Shown piece after piece: positions 20,716 through 32,290 of a stretch of 64,000 bases of DNA (position 1 is its first letter; every line of letters starts with the position of its first letter). Below the pieces are notes generated by a model. The model saw only the letters and a program-made list of their open reading frames with translations, was not told the DNA's origin and did no database searches. Origin of the DNA: Sepiola atlantica (Eukaryota; Mollusca; Cephalopoda; Sepiida; Sepiolidae); NCBI GenBank assembly GCA_963556195.1, contig OY744520.1:1403501-1467500 (forward strand), given 5' to 3'. Position numbers and translations under genes: made by a program.

Positions 20716-20898
20716 TACAATATCATTCTCTCTCCCCTTCTCCCTCTCTCTCTCCCCTTCTCCCTCTCTCTCCCCTTCTCCATCTTTCTCCCCCTCTCTA
20801 TCTCTCTCCTTATCCCTCTCTATATCTCTCATCCCTCAATCTCTCTCCTTCTTCCCATCTCTCTATCTCTTTCTATCTCTCTCTCTCTCTCTCACTCT
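20716..20898. repeat. Polypyrimidine (CT)n tract
   Basis: Almost uninterrupted C/T, with recurring 'tctccccttctccctctc' units in the first half and pure (CT)n at the end. It directly abuts the minisatellite at 20899. Mirror symmetry makes triplex DNA plausible. Confidence 0.95.
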
Positions 20899-23012
20899 CT
20901 GTAACTCGCTGGTCTTGATTCAAGAACTCTGTAACTCGCTGGTCTTTATTCAAGAACTGTGTTACTCGCTGGTCTTTATTCAAGAACTCTGTTACTCGCT
21001 GGTCTTTATTCAAGAACTGTGTAACTCGCTGGTCTTTATTCAAGAACTGTGTAACTCGCTGGTCTTTATTCAAGAACTGTGTAACTCGCTGGTCTTTATT
21101 CAAGAACTTTGTAACTCGCTGGTCTTTATTCAAGAACTTTGTAACTCGCTGGTCTTTATTCAAGAACTGTGTAACTCGCTGGTCTTTATTCAAGAACTGT
21201 GTAACTTGCTGGTCTTTATTCAAGAACTTTGTAACTTGCTGGTCTTTATTCAAGAACTCTGTAACTCGCTGGTCTTTATTCAAGAACTCTGTAACTCGCT
21301 GGTCTTTATTCAAGAACTCTGTAACTCGCTGGTCTTTATTCAAGAACTCTGTAACTCGCTGGTCTTTATTCAAGAACTCTGTTACTCGCTGGTCTTTATT
21401 CAAGAACTTTGTAACTCGCTGGTCTTTATTCAAGAACTCTGTTACTCGCTGGTCTTTATTCAAGAACTTTGTAACTCGCTGGTCTTTATTCAAGAACTCT
21501 GTTACTCGCTGGTCTTTATTCAAGAACTCTGTTACTCGCTGGTCTTTATTCAAGAACTCTGTAATTCGCTGGTCTTTGTTCAAGAACTCTGTTACTCGCT
21601 GGTCTTTATTCAAGAACTCTGTTACTCGCTGGTCTTTATTCAAGAACTGTGTAACTCGCTGGTCTTTATTCAAGAACTCTGTTTCTCGCTGGTCTTTATT
21701 CAAGAACTGTGTAACTCGCTGGTCTTTATTCAAGAACTCCGTTACTCGCTGGTCTTTATTCAAGAACTCCGTTACTCGCTGGTCTTTATTCAAGAACTCT
21801 GTTACTCGCTGGTCTTTATTCAAGAACTCTGTTACTCGCTGGTCTTTATTCAAGAACTCCGTTACTCGCTGGTCTTTATTCAAGAACTCCGTTACTCGCT
21901 GGTCTTTATTCAAGAACTCCGTTCCTCGCTGGTCTTTATTCAAGAACTCCGTTCCTCGCTGGTCTTTATTCAAGAACTCCGTTCCTCGCTGGTCTTTATT
22001 CAAGAACTCCGTTACTTGCTGGTCTTTAATCAAGAACTCTGTTACTCGCTGGTCTTTATTCAAGAACTCTGTTACTCGCTGGTCTTTATTCAAGAACTCC
22101 GTTACTCGCTGGTCTTTATTCAAGAACTGTGTAACTCGCTGGTCTTTATTCAAGAACTGTGTAACTCGCTGGTCTTTATTCAAGAACTGTGTAACTCGCT
22201 GGTCTTTATTCAAGAACTGTGTAACTCGCTGGTCTTTATTCAAGAACTGTGTAACTCGCTGGTCTTTATTCAAGAACTCTGTAACTCGCTGGTCTTTATT
22301 CAAGAACTCTGTAACTCGCTGGTCTTTATTCAAGAACTGTGTTACTCGCTGGTCTTTATTCAAGAACTCTGTTACTCGCTGGTCTTTATTCAAGAACTCT
22401 GTTACTCGCTGGTCTTTATTCAAGAACTCTGTTACTCGCTGGTCTTTATTCAAGAACTCTGTTACTCGCTGGTCTTTATTCAAGAACTCTGTAACTCGCT
22501 GGTCTTTATTCAAGAACTCCGTTACTCGCTGGTCTTTATTCAAGAACTCCGTTCCTCGCTGGTCTTTATTCAAGAACTCTGTTACTTGCTGGTCTTTAAT
22601 CAAGAACTCTGTTACTCGCTGGTCTTTATTCAAGAACTCTGTTACTCGCTGGTCTTTATTCAAGAACTCCGTTACTCGCTGGTCTTTATTCAAGAACTCC
22701 GTTACTTGCTGGTCTTTATTCAAAAACTCCGTTACTCGCTGGTCTTTATTCAAGAACTCCGTTACTCGCTGGTCTTTATTCAAGGACTCCGTTACTCGCT
22801 GGTCTTTATTCAAGAACTCCGTTACTCGCTGGTCTTTATTCAAGAACTCCGTTCCTCGCTGGTCTTTATTCAAGAACTCCGTTCCTCGCTGGTCTTTATT
22901 CAAGAACTGTTACTCGCTGGTCTTTATTCAAGAACTCTGTTACTTGCTGGTCTTTATTCAAGAACTCTGTTACTCGCTGGTCTTTATTCAAGAACTCTGT
23001 TACTTGTTGGTT
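20899..23012. repeat. 30-bp minisatellite, ~70 copies
   Basis: Unit of 30 bp with the near-invariant core 'ctggtctttattcaagaa' and a variable part just after it. The array keeps 30-bp phase for ~67 units until a 2-bp deletion near 22908. Since 30 is a multiple of 3 and two plus frames and one minus frame lack stops, very long frames (796, 503 and 676 codons) with 10-residue periods appear. They are consequences of the repeat and not evidence of proteins. Variant types cluster in blocks (gt-type 21001-21200 and 22111-22260, cc-type 21721-22020 and 22501-22900), showing expansion by local duplication. Confidence 0.97.
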
Positions 23013-24079
23013 TTAAAATCAAATCTGTATTATTTACACATCCGCTTTCATGTTAACATGGTCAAACCTACAAATAAGCTAAAATAGATTCAACCCTTGC
23101 TGCTATTCATATATATGTATATATATATATATATACCTAAGCATCTTAAAAATACCATTCTTCAATGTTTTAATGCCACCTTCTGTTAAGTTTTCAATAT
23201 AATCATTAAAAGGAAGTTTATGTCAAAGCTGACGAACTATCCCATTTTATAAGATTTTTTTTGTTTGGAATATCAATTTTCAAAGTGTTGATTAGAATGT
23301 CCTACCTCTTGGATCCTTCTTATATCTGACACTTCACTTTTAAGCATATATTTAATGTAACTGTGACCCGTTGAGTCACAACCGCTACACTATTCTACTT
23401 TGATTTCATTCAAACATTCATAAACTTTTACACATCTTTTAAGACGTTGCATATCTAAAAATAAGCCTTTTTTACTTTTATATTATTATGCTTATTATCA
23501 TTATTATATGGAACGAAAAAGAATTATGATTTTTTCCATCTAATTTATATACATGTTCAATGTGTGTACAGACACATGTATATAAAGTAGGTCACATAAA
23601 AATAGTCATTCTTTCTTTAAATACTCAGACACATCAAGAAATATTAGAGTCGTTGAATCAATAGTGAGGGGGGGGGGAGAAATACATAGATAGGTAAGAG
23701 ACAAATGGGTGACTTGTTCAGTTAATTATTAATTATGGCTGATTAGAACAATTAAAACAAAATGTCTTTTCAAGCATATCTCAATCCCAGAACTAAGTCA
23801 TATATTTGAATGTATTTTGTGTTATAAAAGTATATAGGAAAACACTTTAGGGAAACAAACGTTGATAAATTCACATTTAGCATAATGATAGATAGATGTT
23901 AAGAGAGTCAAGTTTGACCCTTCTCATCTGTTTGCTACTTAACTAGAACAAGAAGTTCTATTCTCAGTCAAAGAAGTTCCCTTTCAACTCTTAGGGTTTG
24001 ACACCTTAGTCTCTTGTTAAATAGCAATTTTTAAATAATGGCTCACAGATCATCAGAAGAGAGAGTGATTAGCATTCTA
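23013..24079. other. No feature recognised
   Basis: AT-rich with a TA run at 23110-23134 and a G run at ~23667. No conserved frame. Confidence 0.5.
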
Positions 24080-24363
24080 GATACCGTAAGGGATGATGCC
24101 ATTAGCTATGTTGCTATAAGAATGATCGATTTCTTAGTTGTACACATAATCAAAAGAAGGAAACTAACAAAACTCATTTATAAAAATGTAACTGGATTTA
24201 TTTACGTTTACAAGTAATACACCTAAATATGCAACACATGTCAAAACTTGTTAATACATGGAGATATGAAAAAATGGACTTAAATACCGATTAAGCCAAC
24301 TTCTGGCAAAACCGATGTAAGATACCGTAATGGGTGATGCAATCGGTTATGTTGCTTTAGGAA

Positions 24364-25068
24364 CCAAACGAGTACCTGACTCAGTCAGCAGCAAACCGTG
24401 TTCTGTCAGATTTAGTTCCTGATATTAAATACTTCCTGTTTTGGGTCGCTTACTCTTCTGGTTTGCCAAGTTTTGTATTAATTTTTAATTATTAATTTAT
24501 TTATTAAATTGTATGGTGAAAGTACAGAATAGTTAACAAAGCATCCCCTCCTCCTAAAGAATGACTTTCTAACCGTGCTGAAATGACGTTATTATTTAGA
24601 AAGCCATTTTGTACATGCGGAGGGAAGGCTTTGTTAACTATTCTGTACTTTCACCTAACAAATTAATTGATAAATTTGGGTAACTGAAACTCTCGCCGGA
24701 AGTTATATATATATATATATGATTTTTTTTATGGAAATCTTTGCAGAAAAAGAAGGGAGCCACTTTATGTAAGGAGCTAAAAAAAAAATACTACTCCAAG
24801 ATTAAAAACTAGCCAAGGATAAGTGTTGGAGGAATAGATTGCGACCCAGAAAATACCAATTCTTCCCCTTTGTAATAAACATCGTTCATGGAATGTGAGG
24901 ACTAATGGACAAAATAAGTGAAGCTAGAGTTATGAGGTTGACGAACGTAAACCCAATGTCTACTTTCTACTCTCGTTTATTATTGATAAAGTTTAATATC
25001 AGGAACTAAATCTGACAGAACACCGTTTGCTGCTGCCTTTGAGTCGGGTATTCGTCTGGTTTGCCGAA
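24364..25068. mobile_element. ~0.7-kb TIR element (copy 1)
   Basis: Terminal inverted repeats of ~70 bp: left 24364-24431 ('gcagcaaaccgtgttctg', 'tcagatttagttcctgat') and right 24992-25066 ('atcaggaactaaatctga', 'cagaacaccgtttgctgc'). The interior contains a smaller inverted repeat (24520-24657) and a copy of repeat D (24735-24985). No transposase is visible. The uninterrupted x/A junction at ~24116-24130 looks like the empty site. Confidence 0.8.
24520..24657. repeat. Nested inverted repeat inside the TIR element
   Basis: 'gaaagtacagaatagtta' (24522) with 'acaaagcatcccctcctc' is reverse-complemented by 'ggagggaaggctttgtt' and 'aactattctgtactttca' (ending ~24654). Each arm is ~55-60 bp. The same structure is at 41272-41432, so the nesting predates copying of the larger element. 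Confidence 0.85.
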
Positions 25069-25654
25069 TTATCGATCTCTTAGTTTTTCTTACACATAAT
25101 TAAGAGGTAAACTAAAAAAGAATTATAACAAAACTTGTTTATAAAAATGTAACTGGATTTATTTACGTTTACAAGTAATACACTTAAATATGAAACACGT
25201 CAAAACTTCCTAACGGGTGGAAATGTGAAAAAGCAGACGTACCAAGATAGGGGAGGGGGTCGTAAACCATGTGTCACAGAACTTGTTTCGAAAAAATAGG
25301 GAGCGAACAAACAAATTTTGTCGCTTCAGGGAAAAATAAAGGTGTTTGGCAAACATGTTGCCACTTCAATAATCAGCTCAAAAAGAAGGGAAAGAAGATG
25401 TGGACTCATGACTGATACCTTTTATATCTGTGATCACATTGCTAAAAACAAATCGTTGATCACCTGTTGTAACGTGATCTCGGACTCCATGCATTAGGAA
25501 AAAGCAATCCCAACAATGTGTTCAAATCGTATCAGATATATTGTGTTCATTTACACATTAATACTGCTATAAACTTGCAGGTTCCTCCAAAGTATTGCTA
25601 AAATAACAACTTGTTTTCAATCAATCAAATACACTGAATTATTTTTCAGAATTT

Positions 25655-26225
25655 CTTCAGGTAATGATTGATAATTTGGATTATTTGGACTACTATTCTC
25701 ATCTTGGATGTTATTGTCACAATATTTCAGCAAATGTAACCTCTGACTTTCTTAACACGAATCTTGCCGAACTCGGGGGATCTTTATCGAACTCTGGAAT
25801 TTATACAAACTTTCTAACTAAACCCTTAATTTAATCCACTGGCTAGATTGTTCTCGTTCTGTCAGCATGACTGTATAGAAGTCTTGAGTAATGTTTTTAT
25901 TTTATTCTTAGTGTTGCTTGTAGTGAGGATTGTACATGTGACACAAAAGCGGTTCTAAGTGACAGGCTTCTGGAGGTTGAAGTTTCAATACTCACTACAG
26001 GCTAAGAATAAAATAAAAATTACTTATTCAACACTTCTACTCAGCGAGGGCTGACAGAATGAGAACAATCTACCCCACGGATTTAATAAAAGGTTCAGTT
26101 AAAAATTCCATATATATTCCAGAGTTCAACAGGATGCACCTGAAGGTGGTCGGAGATTCAATCAACGAAAACATTATGAAAATAACATTCAAGATGAGAA
26201 CAGTAGTAGTAATGATTTGAATAAT
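25655..26225. mobile_element. Family F, copy 4: head-to-head duplicated, large hairpin
   Basis: Both halves carry not only the TIR but also the inner region. 'agattgttctcgttctgt' and 'attttattcttag' on the left are mirrored by 'gacagaatgagaacaatc' and 'ctaagaataaaataaaaa' on the right. The symmetry axis is near 25950. Arms of ~270 bp make this almost a full palindrome, unlike the other copies where only the outer ~100 bp is inverted. The right-hand tRNA-like part (25965-26010) reads on the plus strand with 'ttctggaggttgaag'. Confidence 0.8.
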
Positions 26226-27598
26226 ACACACCGAGTTATTTCTGATGAGTATTGTGTATCTGCATTAAATCAACAGAAACAAAAGGCCGATGATGACAGG
26301 ATGAAGTTATTGTATCGAAAAAAATCTTTGTTCGTTCAATTACGTCTTATTTTATTTATCTTTGCATCCAGTTGGTTGAGTCTTGTTGATTCATGTACAA
26401 ATGTTGCAACCTTTCTTCTTCTTCTCTTTTAAGAACTGCTTACGTGTAGCTGTGAAGAAGTATTTGTTTTGTAACTAGAGTCAGAGCATTTTTGTAGCCC
26501 GCCAGAAACTATTTTCTCTTCTCCTCCTCTCCTCCCCCCTCATTCTAGGAGGATTCTGACTATTAATAGCCCTTACACCAGAATGTGCGTGTGTTGACAT
26601 AATGAGAAGTGTTCTAATCTTCTAATCTGTTCCTCAAAACAAAGTGAAGAATTCTCTGTCCCGGGTTTTGTCTGAGAGAGGGGGGGGGAGATGAGAGAGG
26701 ATCCTGAAATAAGGTATGCCAACAGAACTTTGAAGCTCAACAGCTCCACCCAGATTTTAGATATTAACTGCCTCCTTCCCGGGTCAGTGTCTTTGGGGTT
26801 GGGGTTCGGAGCAAGCTTACCGACCGATGATGTCTTATAAAGCAAATGCACATATTTCTTAAGATAAGAAGCAAAAATAGATTTTGTGCCAATCTATAAG
26901 ACAAACTTTAAATCTAGATTAATTTTAGGAGCACACACACACACACACACTGGAATCTGTTGCATGCTCTTCTATACTAGAATCCTACTCAGATTATTAA
27001 GGATCTAAAAATATAAATTCAGTGATATTAACTTTACATAACAATCTCAAAATATTTTTTCATTAATTGTAGTGTATATGCATTAAATTTATTACTAATC
27101 ATTTTAATGGTAAAATAATAATGTTTTTATCGTCAAAATACTTTTAAAAAAAGTATTTCGATTATTAAAAAGTCCAAATACAAAAAAGTATGGTCAAAAT
27201 ACTTTTTTAATGGCCAAAATGCTTTTTAAAATACCTTTAAGAAAAACGAACACAATTTACTCATAAACAAATAACATTTTTTATGAATTTGTTTTCATTT
27301 ATGACAATATCACGAGGAAAATATATTAAATGTATTTAACAAGTAATAGCATTTTAAAAATAAATCAATGAAAACTCTTTGAATGAAAAGTTTGATTAAA
27401 AAGTTCATTTTTTAATCAAACTTTAAAAATAGCTAAAGAATTAAAGTTAACTTTCTTTCAGGGGTTAGGATTACTTTGACTTCTGGTTGACCTTCTCGCA
27501 CACACATGGAACCTGTAGACCCGAATTCGTCCTTTTCATATTTGTTTATTTCTGGGGTGCCTGAAACCTTATTGGTCCGTGATAACTTCTATATCTGA
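26226..27598. other. No gene recognised
   Basis: Contains a G run (26678), a CA run (26932-26950) and very AT-rich DNA from 27050 on, including a short hairpin at 27387-27426 ('aagtttgattaaaaa' against 'tttttaatcaaactt'). Confidence 0.5.
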
Positions 27599-27640
27599 TT
27601 AGCCATACATACCCGACGTTACCCGGGAGTATTTACACTT
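27599..27640 (-). mobile_element. Possible Helitron-like 3' end (group B)
   Basis: On the minus strand 'cccgggtaacgtcgggta' is followed by 'tgtatggctaat'. This is a hairpin-like stretch plus CTAA and T, parallel to 11085-11116. Confidence 0.35.
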
Positions 27641-28929
27641 TCCTTTTTTGTTATTTTAGGTTTTCACTATGCTTTTTTTTTGTTTGATCAAGTTATTTCT
27701 TAAGTCTATCTGCTACAGAAATAACTGTGGAGCCAGATAGAATGTGTAATCACTGAAATAGTATATAGATTCTCGAGTGGCTTTTAGCCTTCATTAGCGG
27801 TGACTCATTAGTAGACAAATAAGTGTCTTCTGAACTAAAATAATTTACATTCGTTCAATCTGTACATTTAGCAATGTGATTTCAAACCGACAAAGCCTCA
27901 CCTGGAGATGTCGGGTTGCACATAGTAAAAATAAAATTACTACTACACAAAAAAGCAAAAGTTCTTTCCTCGATTGGTTCCACTCTTACATTGCTCTTTG
28001 GTTTTTACTGTCTTGTAGTACCCACTTCAACTCATTTGTGTGCCTTTGGAAAAAAAAGTTGTATACTTTCTCTAAACTCTTTCTATGACCATAGACATTT
28101 CATCCTAGGAATGGTATATTACTTTACTATTATTTCTTATTACTTTCTGAGAATCATAATCTTGTATTCTTGCTAATCATTCCCTCTTCTGCTTCACTGT
28201 TCTTGCTGCCAACAAAATGGTTGGACCAAAAAGTGACCACACACATTCGGTTGCCATCTGTTTAATATTTTAGTGAAAGAAAATCATTTTGTTTTGTTTT
28301 TCTGTAAGACAGGTTCATGAGGATTAATGGTAGTCTGTTCACTTGCCAGGGTCAAAACAGTGCATATATGTAAAGTCATAAGGCAGCCGTGACCACCCTC
28401 CCTGGCCAGATAAAAACATTTCTTGTCTGTCAGACAAATTTCCTAACATAAATAAAAATCCCCCAAATCCACTCAACATTAACGTTTGATTGATAACCAA
28501 GAATATCGCCATCTTTGATTCTTTACTTTTTACTATCACCATTCTCTGATATTCATGGCTTTGTTTTAGAATGATTTTTGTGAGTGATAAACAAGCTTTT
28601 GTCGATTATAAGTCATCTCTCTAAAACGATTCGTTATCTCACTCAAATCATTTCTAGGTATTTTAACCAGAGTAGAGCTCTTCACTCATAAGAGGAAAGT
28701 ATGTGTGTGAATAATAGACAAGAGACAAAATGAACACCATACACGAGAACAATTGGTAGCAGATTGAGACCCAGTTGTGAGACATTTAATATTGTTTTCA
28801 CTTTATTGACATAATTCGAAAAACTTAATCACAAGAGTCAAATTATTTTTTTTTCTATTAACTCCACGAAAACTATCACTCACTTGTGTGGGTCTGATTT
28901 ATAAAATATACGATACAAAAGATTTTTAG
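27641..28929. other. No gene recognised
   Basis: Two overlapping frames at 27876-28176 and a minus frame at 28339-28542 are open, but none shows a motif I know. The composition gives no sign of an exon. Confidence 0.45.
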
Positions 28930-29445
28930 GGACCCTGCATCAGCTTATAACTAGATGTGAGCATCTCTCTCATCTCTCCTATGGTCTGGGAGATCGTTGG
29001 GGCACCAAAGCTGACCTAGCAATCAGTTTTCCCCAGCACTCCCGATTTTCTGCTTCCCTGAACATGTTACTCCGTGCCATCGCTGTCCACTCTCAGATGT
29101 TGTCCTCCCAGCTTTTTGTCTGCCCCTCCTCCTTCCTCTCTGTACGGTTCCTTAACAGGATTCTCTTTTCAAGACCTGATGATCATGTGACATGGCCGTA
29201 CTACTTCATTTTCCTGTTCCTCTTCATATGGCCTGACTGTTTGTCAGCCTGTTCTTCATTTCCTCATTTGTAATGTGGTCTTTGTATAAGATGCTGAGAA
29301 TCTTTTGGAAGCATCTCATCTCTGATTGTATTCTTCTCTCACGGTATGCAGTTAGGGTCCATGACTTACCCACATGCAGAAATATGCAGATGACCAGAAA
29401 GCGCATCAATCTTGATTTTTGAGCTGAGTGTGATGTTTCTATCAT
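28930..29445 (-). mobile_element. RTE-like LINE C-terminal remnant
   Basis: A minus frame (29224-29445) encodes GKSWTLTAYRERRIQSEM, then RCFQKILSILYKDHITNEE. This matches the 'SWTLT...RRI..FEMRC.R..L.I.YKDHVTNEEV' block after the polymerase domain. Downstream frames give RGRRRGRQK- and EDNI-like pieces ending near 28935. Frameshifts break the series. It is a different lineage from the insertion at 8587. Confidence 0.8.
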
Positions 29446-30261
29446 TGCATATTGACTTTAGTTTGGTCAGTGATGCTGTTGTCTGTACAATTCATGCAAG
29501 GACATGTTTGCGCGATGCTGACCACCATGTGTCAAATAGGAACAGTTTTTGTAACTGAAAGCCAGAATACATTTCAAACAAGAGGTTGGCATAAATTAAA
29601 TTATAAATCTGGTCGGAAATATTCCAGTAGAACTTACGAATCCAGTATAGGTTCAAATCTTATGTTAAAAATGGGAAAATTATGAGATACAACTCGTGGA
29701 GAAAATACAAAAAACGTACAAGAGATTCACATAACCCTATTTAACACACGACTCCATGTTTCCAGTTTGGATAAGGAGTGTTTTGGAATGGACATATTAG
29801 ATGTGCATGGACGAAATCTGTCACCGGTAAAACATTGCTGGATGTTTTTATTGTTTTTACTGACACAAAATTTAAGTTTGACGATGTAGTGAAATTTCCA
29901 GCCAGCAGTTATTGGCAGACAAAAGCTTATGAATGTCTTGTATAGTAAATGAAATTCCATTGCTGTTTAGTAAAACTGTGACAATAAAGAGGAACACTCA
30001 CCGTCAGGAAAAAGAATGAGGTGCTTCGTATGTCATGTCTGCAGATTAAAATAGGGCTTGTCTTCATAGGTGCAGGTGTTTATGGTGGTCTCTGATTTAC
30101 ATATGTGGATATCAGCTTATATAAATGAAGAGGACAGCTGGGAAGGAAGGGGAAGCGATTTGGATTGGAGAGCGAAATTCGGTTGGAAATTGAATTACAG
30201 TCAAAACTTTTTTATTCTTTTATTTTTCTGGCACAATTAACAAAAACTGTATAAATAAAGC
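29446..30261. other. No feature recognised
   Basis: No motif identified. The sequence may contain further remains of the LTR element recognised from 30262. Confidence 0.4.
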
Positions 30262-31195
30262 TGGAACAATTTTCTAATTTTGTGAATGATACAGCAAGAA
30301 TTCTTGGTGAGGTGATAGATTTGATTTGCATCTTATTAGGCCACTACTGTATTCCACTTACAAATTTATTTAGTGAATTGTGAGTATCTGGTGTTACACA
30401 TTATTTCATTATTTCTGTAAACACCGGAAGATAAAAGAAAGAAGGGCAATGAAGCTGTGCACTAAAACATTTCAAGTTCGCTCAAAAGAAAAGTTGTGTA
30501 AACTTGTGAGGGGGGAGAGGATTTTTGTGATGCTGACTTCCCTAAAATAATCTGCCAATGCATGTCCCATTATGTCAAGTGGTAGATAAACTCATGGCCG
30601 ATAAGTTTAATGAAGTTGTGTGTATGGACTTACAAAAATATGTTCGCAATAAAATTGAATTTTGAATAGAGATGAATGAAAAACTAAATATAGAAGCTGC
30701 TGCAGAAACGTGTGAATCTCCAATTAGCAACTGGATTGTGGAACGGCATGATCAGATATTGGCAGAGGCATTTTACAAAACTATTGCAGATGTAAAATGT
30801 GAATCAACAATTGCACTTGGCACTTACTGCATGAGCTGTATGTGCCAAGAACACTTTACAAAATAATGGTGGTTTTAGTTCAAACCAATTAGCATTTGGA
30901 GTTAACCCCAACCTTCCGTGAATCTTAGAGGATGGACTTCCAGCAATGGAGAGTTCATCCGGTGATGTGATACGTCAGAACATAGAAGCTTTATACAGTG
31001 CCAAACAAAACTATATTGCAGCTGAGTCAGTGAAAGGTCAGGAGTCTGCTCGGACATAAGGTGCACACGTATTCAGATGGGGTTTATTGTAATGATGATA
31101 GTATATTATTACAGCAAAAAATTTAAAATCGGGAAGGTCCTGTAGCGGTGTTTTGGAAAGGACAGACAGACTGCATTGGTACTCTATGTAATAGA
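30262..31195 (+). pseudogene. Ty3/gypsy-like integrase remnant
   Basis: Pieces in order on the plus strand: an FVNDTARILGEVI segment (30281-30325), an ISVNTGR segment (~30415), a degraded zinc-finger-type region with KLCKLV (~30495), MADKFNEVVCMDLQ (~30595, containing the first catalytic Asp region), and an open 64-codon stretch (30672-30866). The last contains ESPISNWIVERHDQILAE, which matches the 'ESP.SNG..ERHN..L.E' block with the catalytic Glu of retroviral-type integrases. NQLAFGVNPNLPS-like sequence follows in another frame. The central core, including the second Asp, is missing, and frames are broken. I infer an LTR retrotransposon because no envelope or LTRs are visible. Confidence 0.75.
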
Positions 31196-31199
31196 GAGG

Positions 31200-31905
31200 A
31201 AACCTGAATCTTTGTCTGCAATGTGTTGATCTCTTTGGCGGACTGGAGACTGCTGTCTCTGAATGACACTATTTTGGTGGATGTGGAGTCATTCATGAAC
31301 CTTGGATCCACCTTGTTCTGTCTGGGCAAAGTGCGGCAGAGGTCGATTGTAAAGTTGGATCTCCTAATTCGGCTTTTGTATGCCTCCAGCAGTCCTTATG
31401 GAGGCGTAAGAAGATTTTAAAAACAAAGAGGCCTGTTTACTAATCGGTCGTTTTGTCGACCCTATTCTATGGCTGCGAGACATGTCCAATGAGGGTGGGT
31501 GATCAGCGGAAGCTGGAAGTTTTTGACAATGACTGCCTCTGCCTCTGCCTTATCTCGCATTACCACTGTGTCCCAACTGCTGTTCTATGCCAACACCCCA
31601 ATCTAAAGTCTCAACCATCTGTCCTGTTGCAGCAATGTCTTCAATGGTTTGGGAATGCAGCTCATCATCTGGAAGAAGAGCTAATTCTCAATGTAATCCT
31701 CCCCACCCTTTTGTCTGCCCAGTGCAAACATATTTGGACGACTGAGGACCTGGACAACAACCATCAAGAATGGCTTAGCTGAGCTCTGAGCTCCACAGGT
31801 GGTTGGCCTTTGACAGTGGAATCACAATTGGTTAGCCATCTCATATGACCTTGCACAGGACCACCGTGCATGGGCGGCCATGATTTGTGATGTAGTGCAC
31901 GCAGT
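31200..31905 (+). mobile_element. LINE ORF2 C-terminus (LFYGCETCP type)
   Basis: DVESFMNLGSTLF marks the 'F.YLGS' block after the polymerase domain. YGCETCPMRVGDQRKLEVF, then NDCLCL and LQWFGNAAHHLEEELI follow in an open frame (31453-31782). These match the 'LYGCETWPVRV.D.R.LEVFDND' and 'LRWFGHA.R' blocks. Frame changes lie at ~31420 and after 31782. The element follows the integrase remnant with at most a few tens of bases between. Confidence 0.8.
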
Positions 31906-32082
31906 TAGAACAACATGTATGAGCTTGTAATCATGTAATTAATGTAAGTAAAAATAATTGTAATATTAACCAGGCCAAAAGGAGGTCAGAATATAAAACT
32001 GAAAATAAAGAAACACTCTTGAATAATCAAGACTGAAAATAATCTTTATGTAGATGAGAGTAGGTGATAGCTATAAATATTC

Positions 32083-32290
32083 TTACATCGCATAAAATTG
32101 ATTCCAGACAGTAGTGGCCTGAGGAAGTGCAAACCAAACTATCACATCACCAACAATCCTTGCTGTATCATTCACGGAATTAAAAATGATCCCAGATTTC
32201 TTCAAAGACATTTTACTCAACATCAATGGAATTTCATGATTCTTTATACAGGATTTTATAACTTTTTTTTCTGCCAATAATTAATAGGTA
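32083..32290 (-). pseudogene. Inverted copy of the VNDTAR segment
   Basis: A minus frame encodes SGIIFNSVNDTARIVGDV, then IVWFALPQATTVW. It matches 30262-30358 on the plus strand at DNA level ('gtgaatgatacagcaag' and 'ggccactactgt' are shared). Both probably derive from the same retroelement. I do not know which domain this segment belongs to. Confidence 0.6.

Larger units (their letters stand above)
24080..25380. repeat. Composite repeat E, copy 1
   Basis: Order: block x ('gataccgtaagggatgat', 24080), block A (24127-24290, includes 'aactggatttatttacgt'), block x again (24321), a TIR element (24364-25068), block A again (25069-25255). x and A form a ~240-bp tandem unit, and the TIR element sits at an x/A junction. 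From 24290 on the segment is collinear with 41035-42150, ~17 kb away on the same strand. No coding sequence is recognised. Confidence 0.8.

Noticed and set aside
20899..23012. Possible CRISPR-like array
   Set aside because: Repeats are contiguous with no unique spacers, and the genome is eukaryotic.
20666..23087. Three very long reading frames (796 and 503 codons on +, 676 on -) with decapeptide periods
   Set aside because: They are produced by a 30-bp tandem repeat lacking stops in those frames. They overlap on both strands and begin in a (CT)n tract.
26573..26851. 92-codon minus frame as a gene
   Set aside because: No domain recognised; spans a poly(G) tract and looks like chance.
30262..31195. 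Endogenous retrovirus
   Set aside because: Only integrase-type remnants are visible, with no envelope, LTRs or primer-binding site, so an LTR retrotransposon is the simpler reading.
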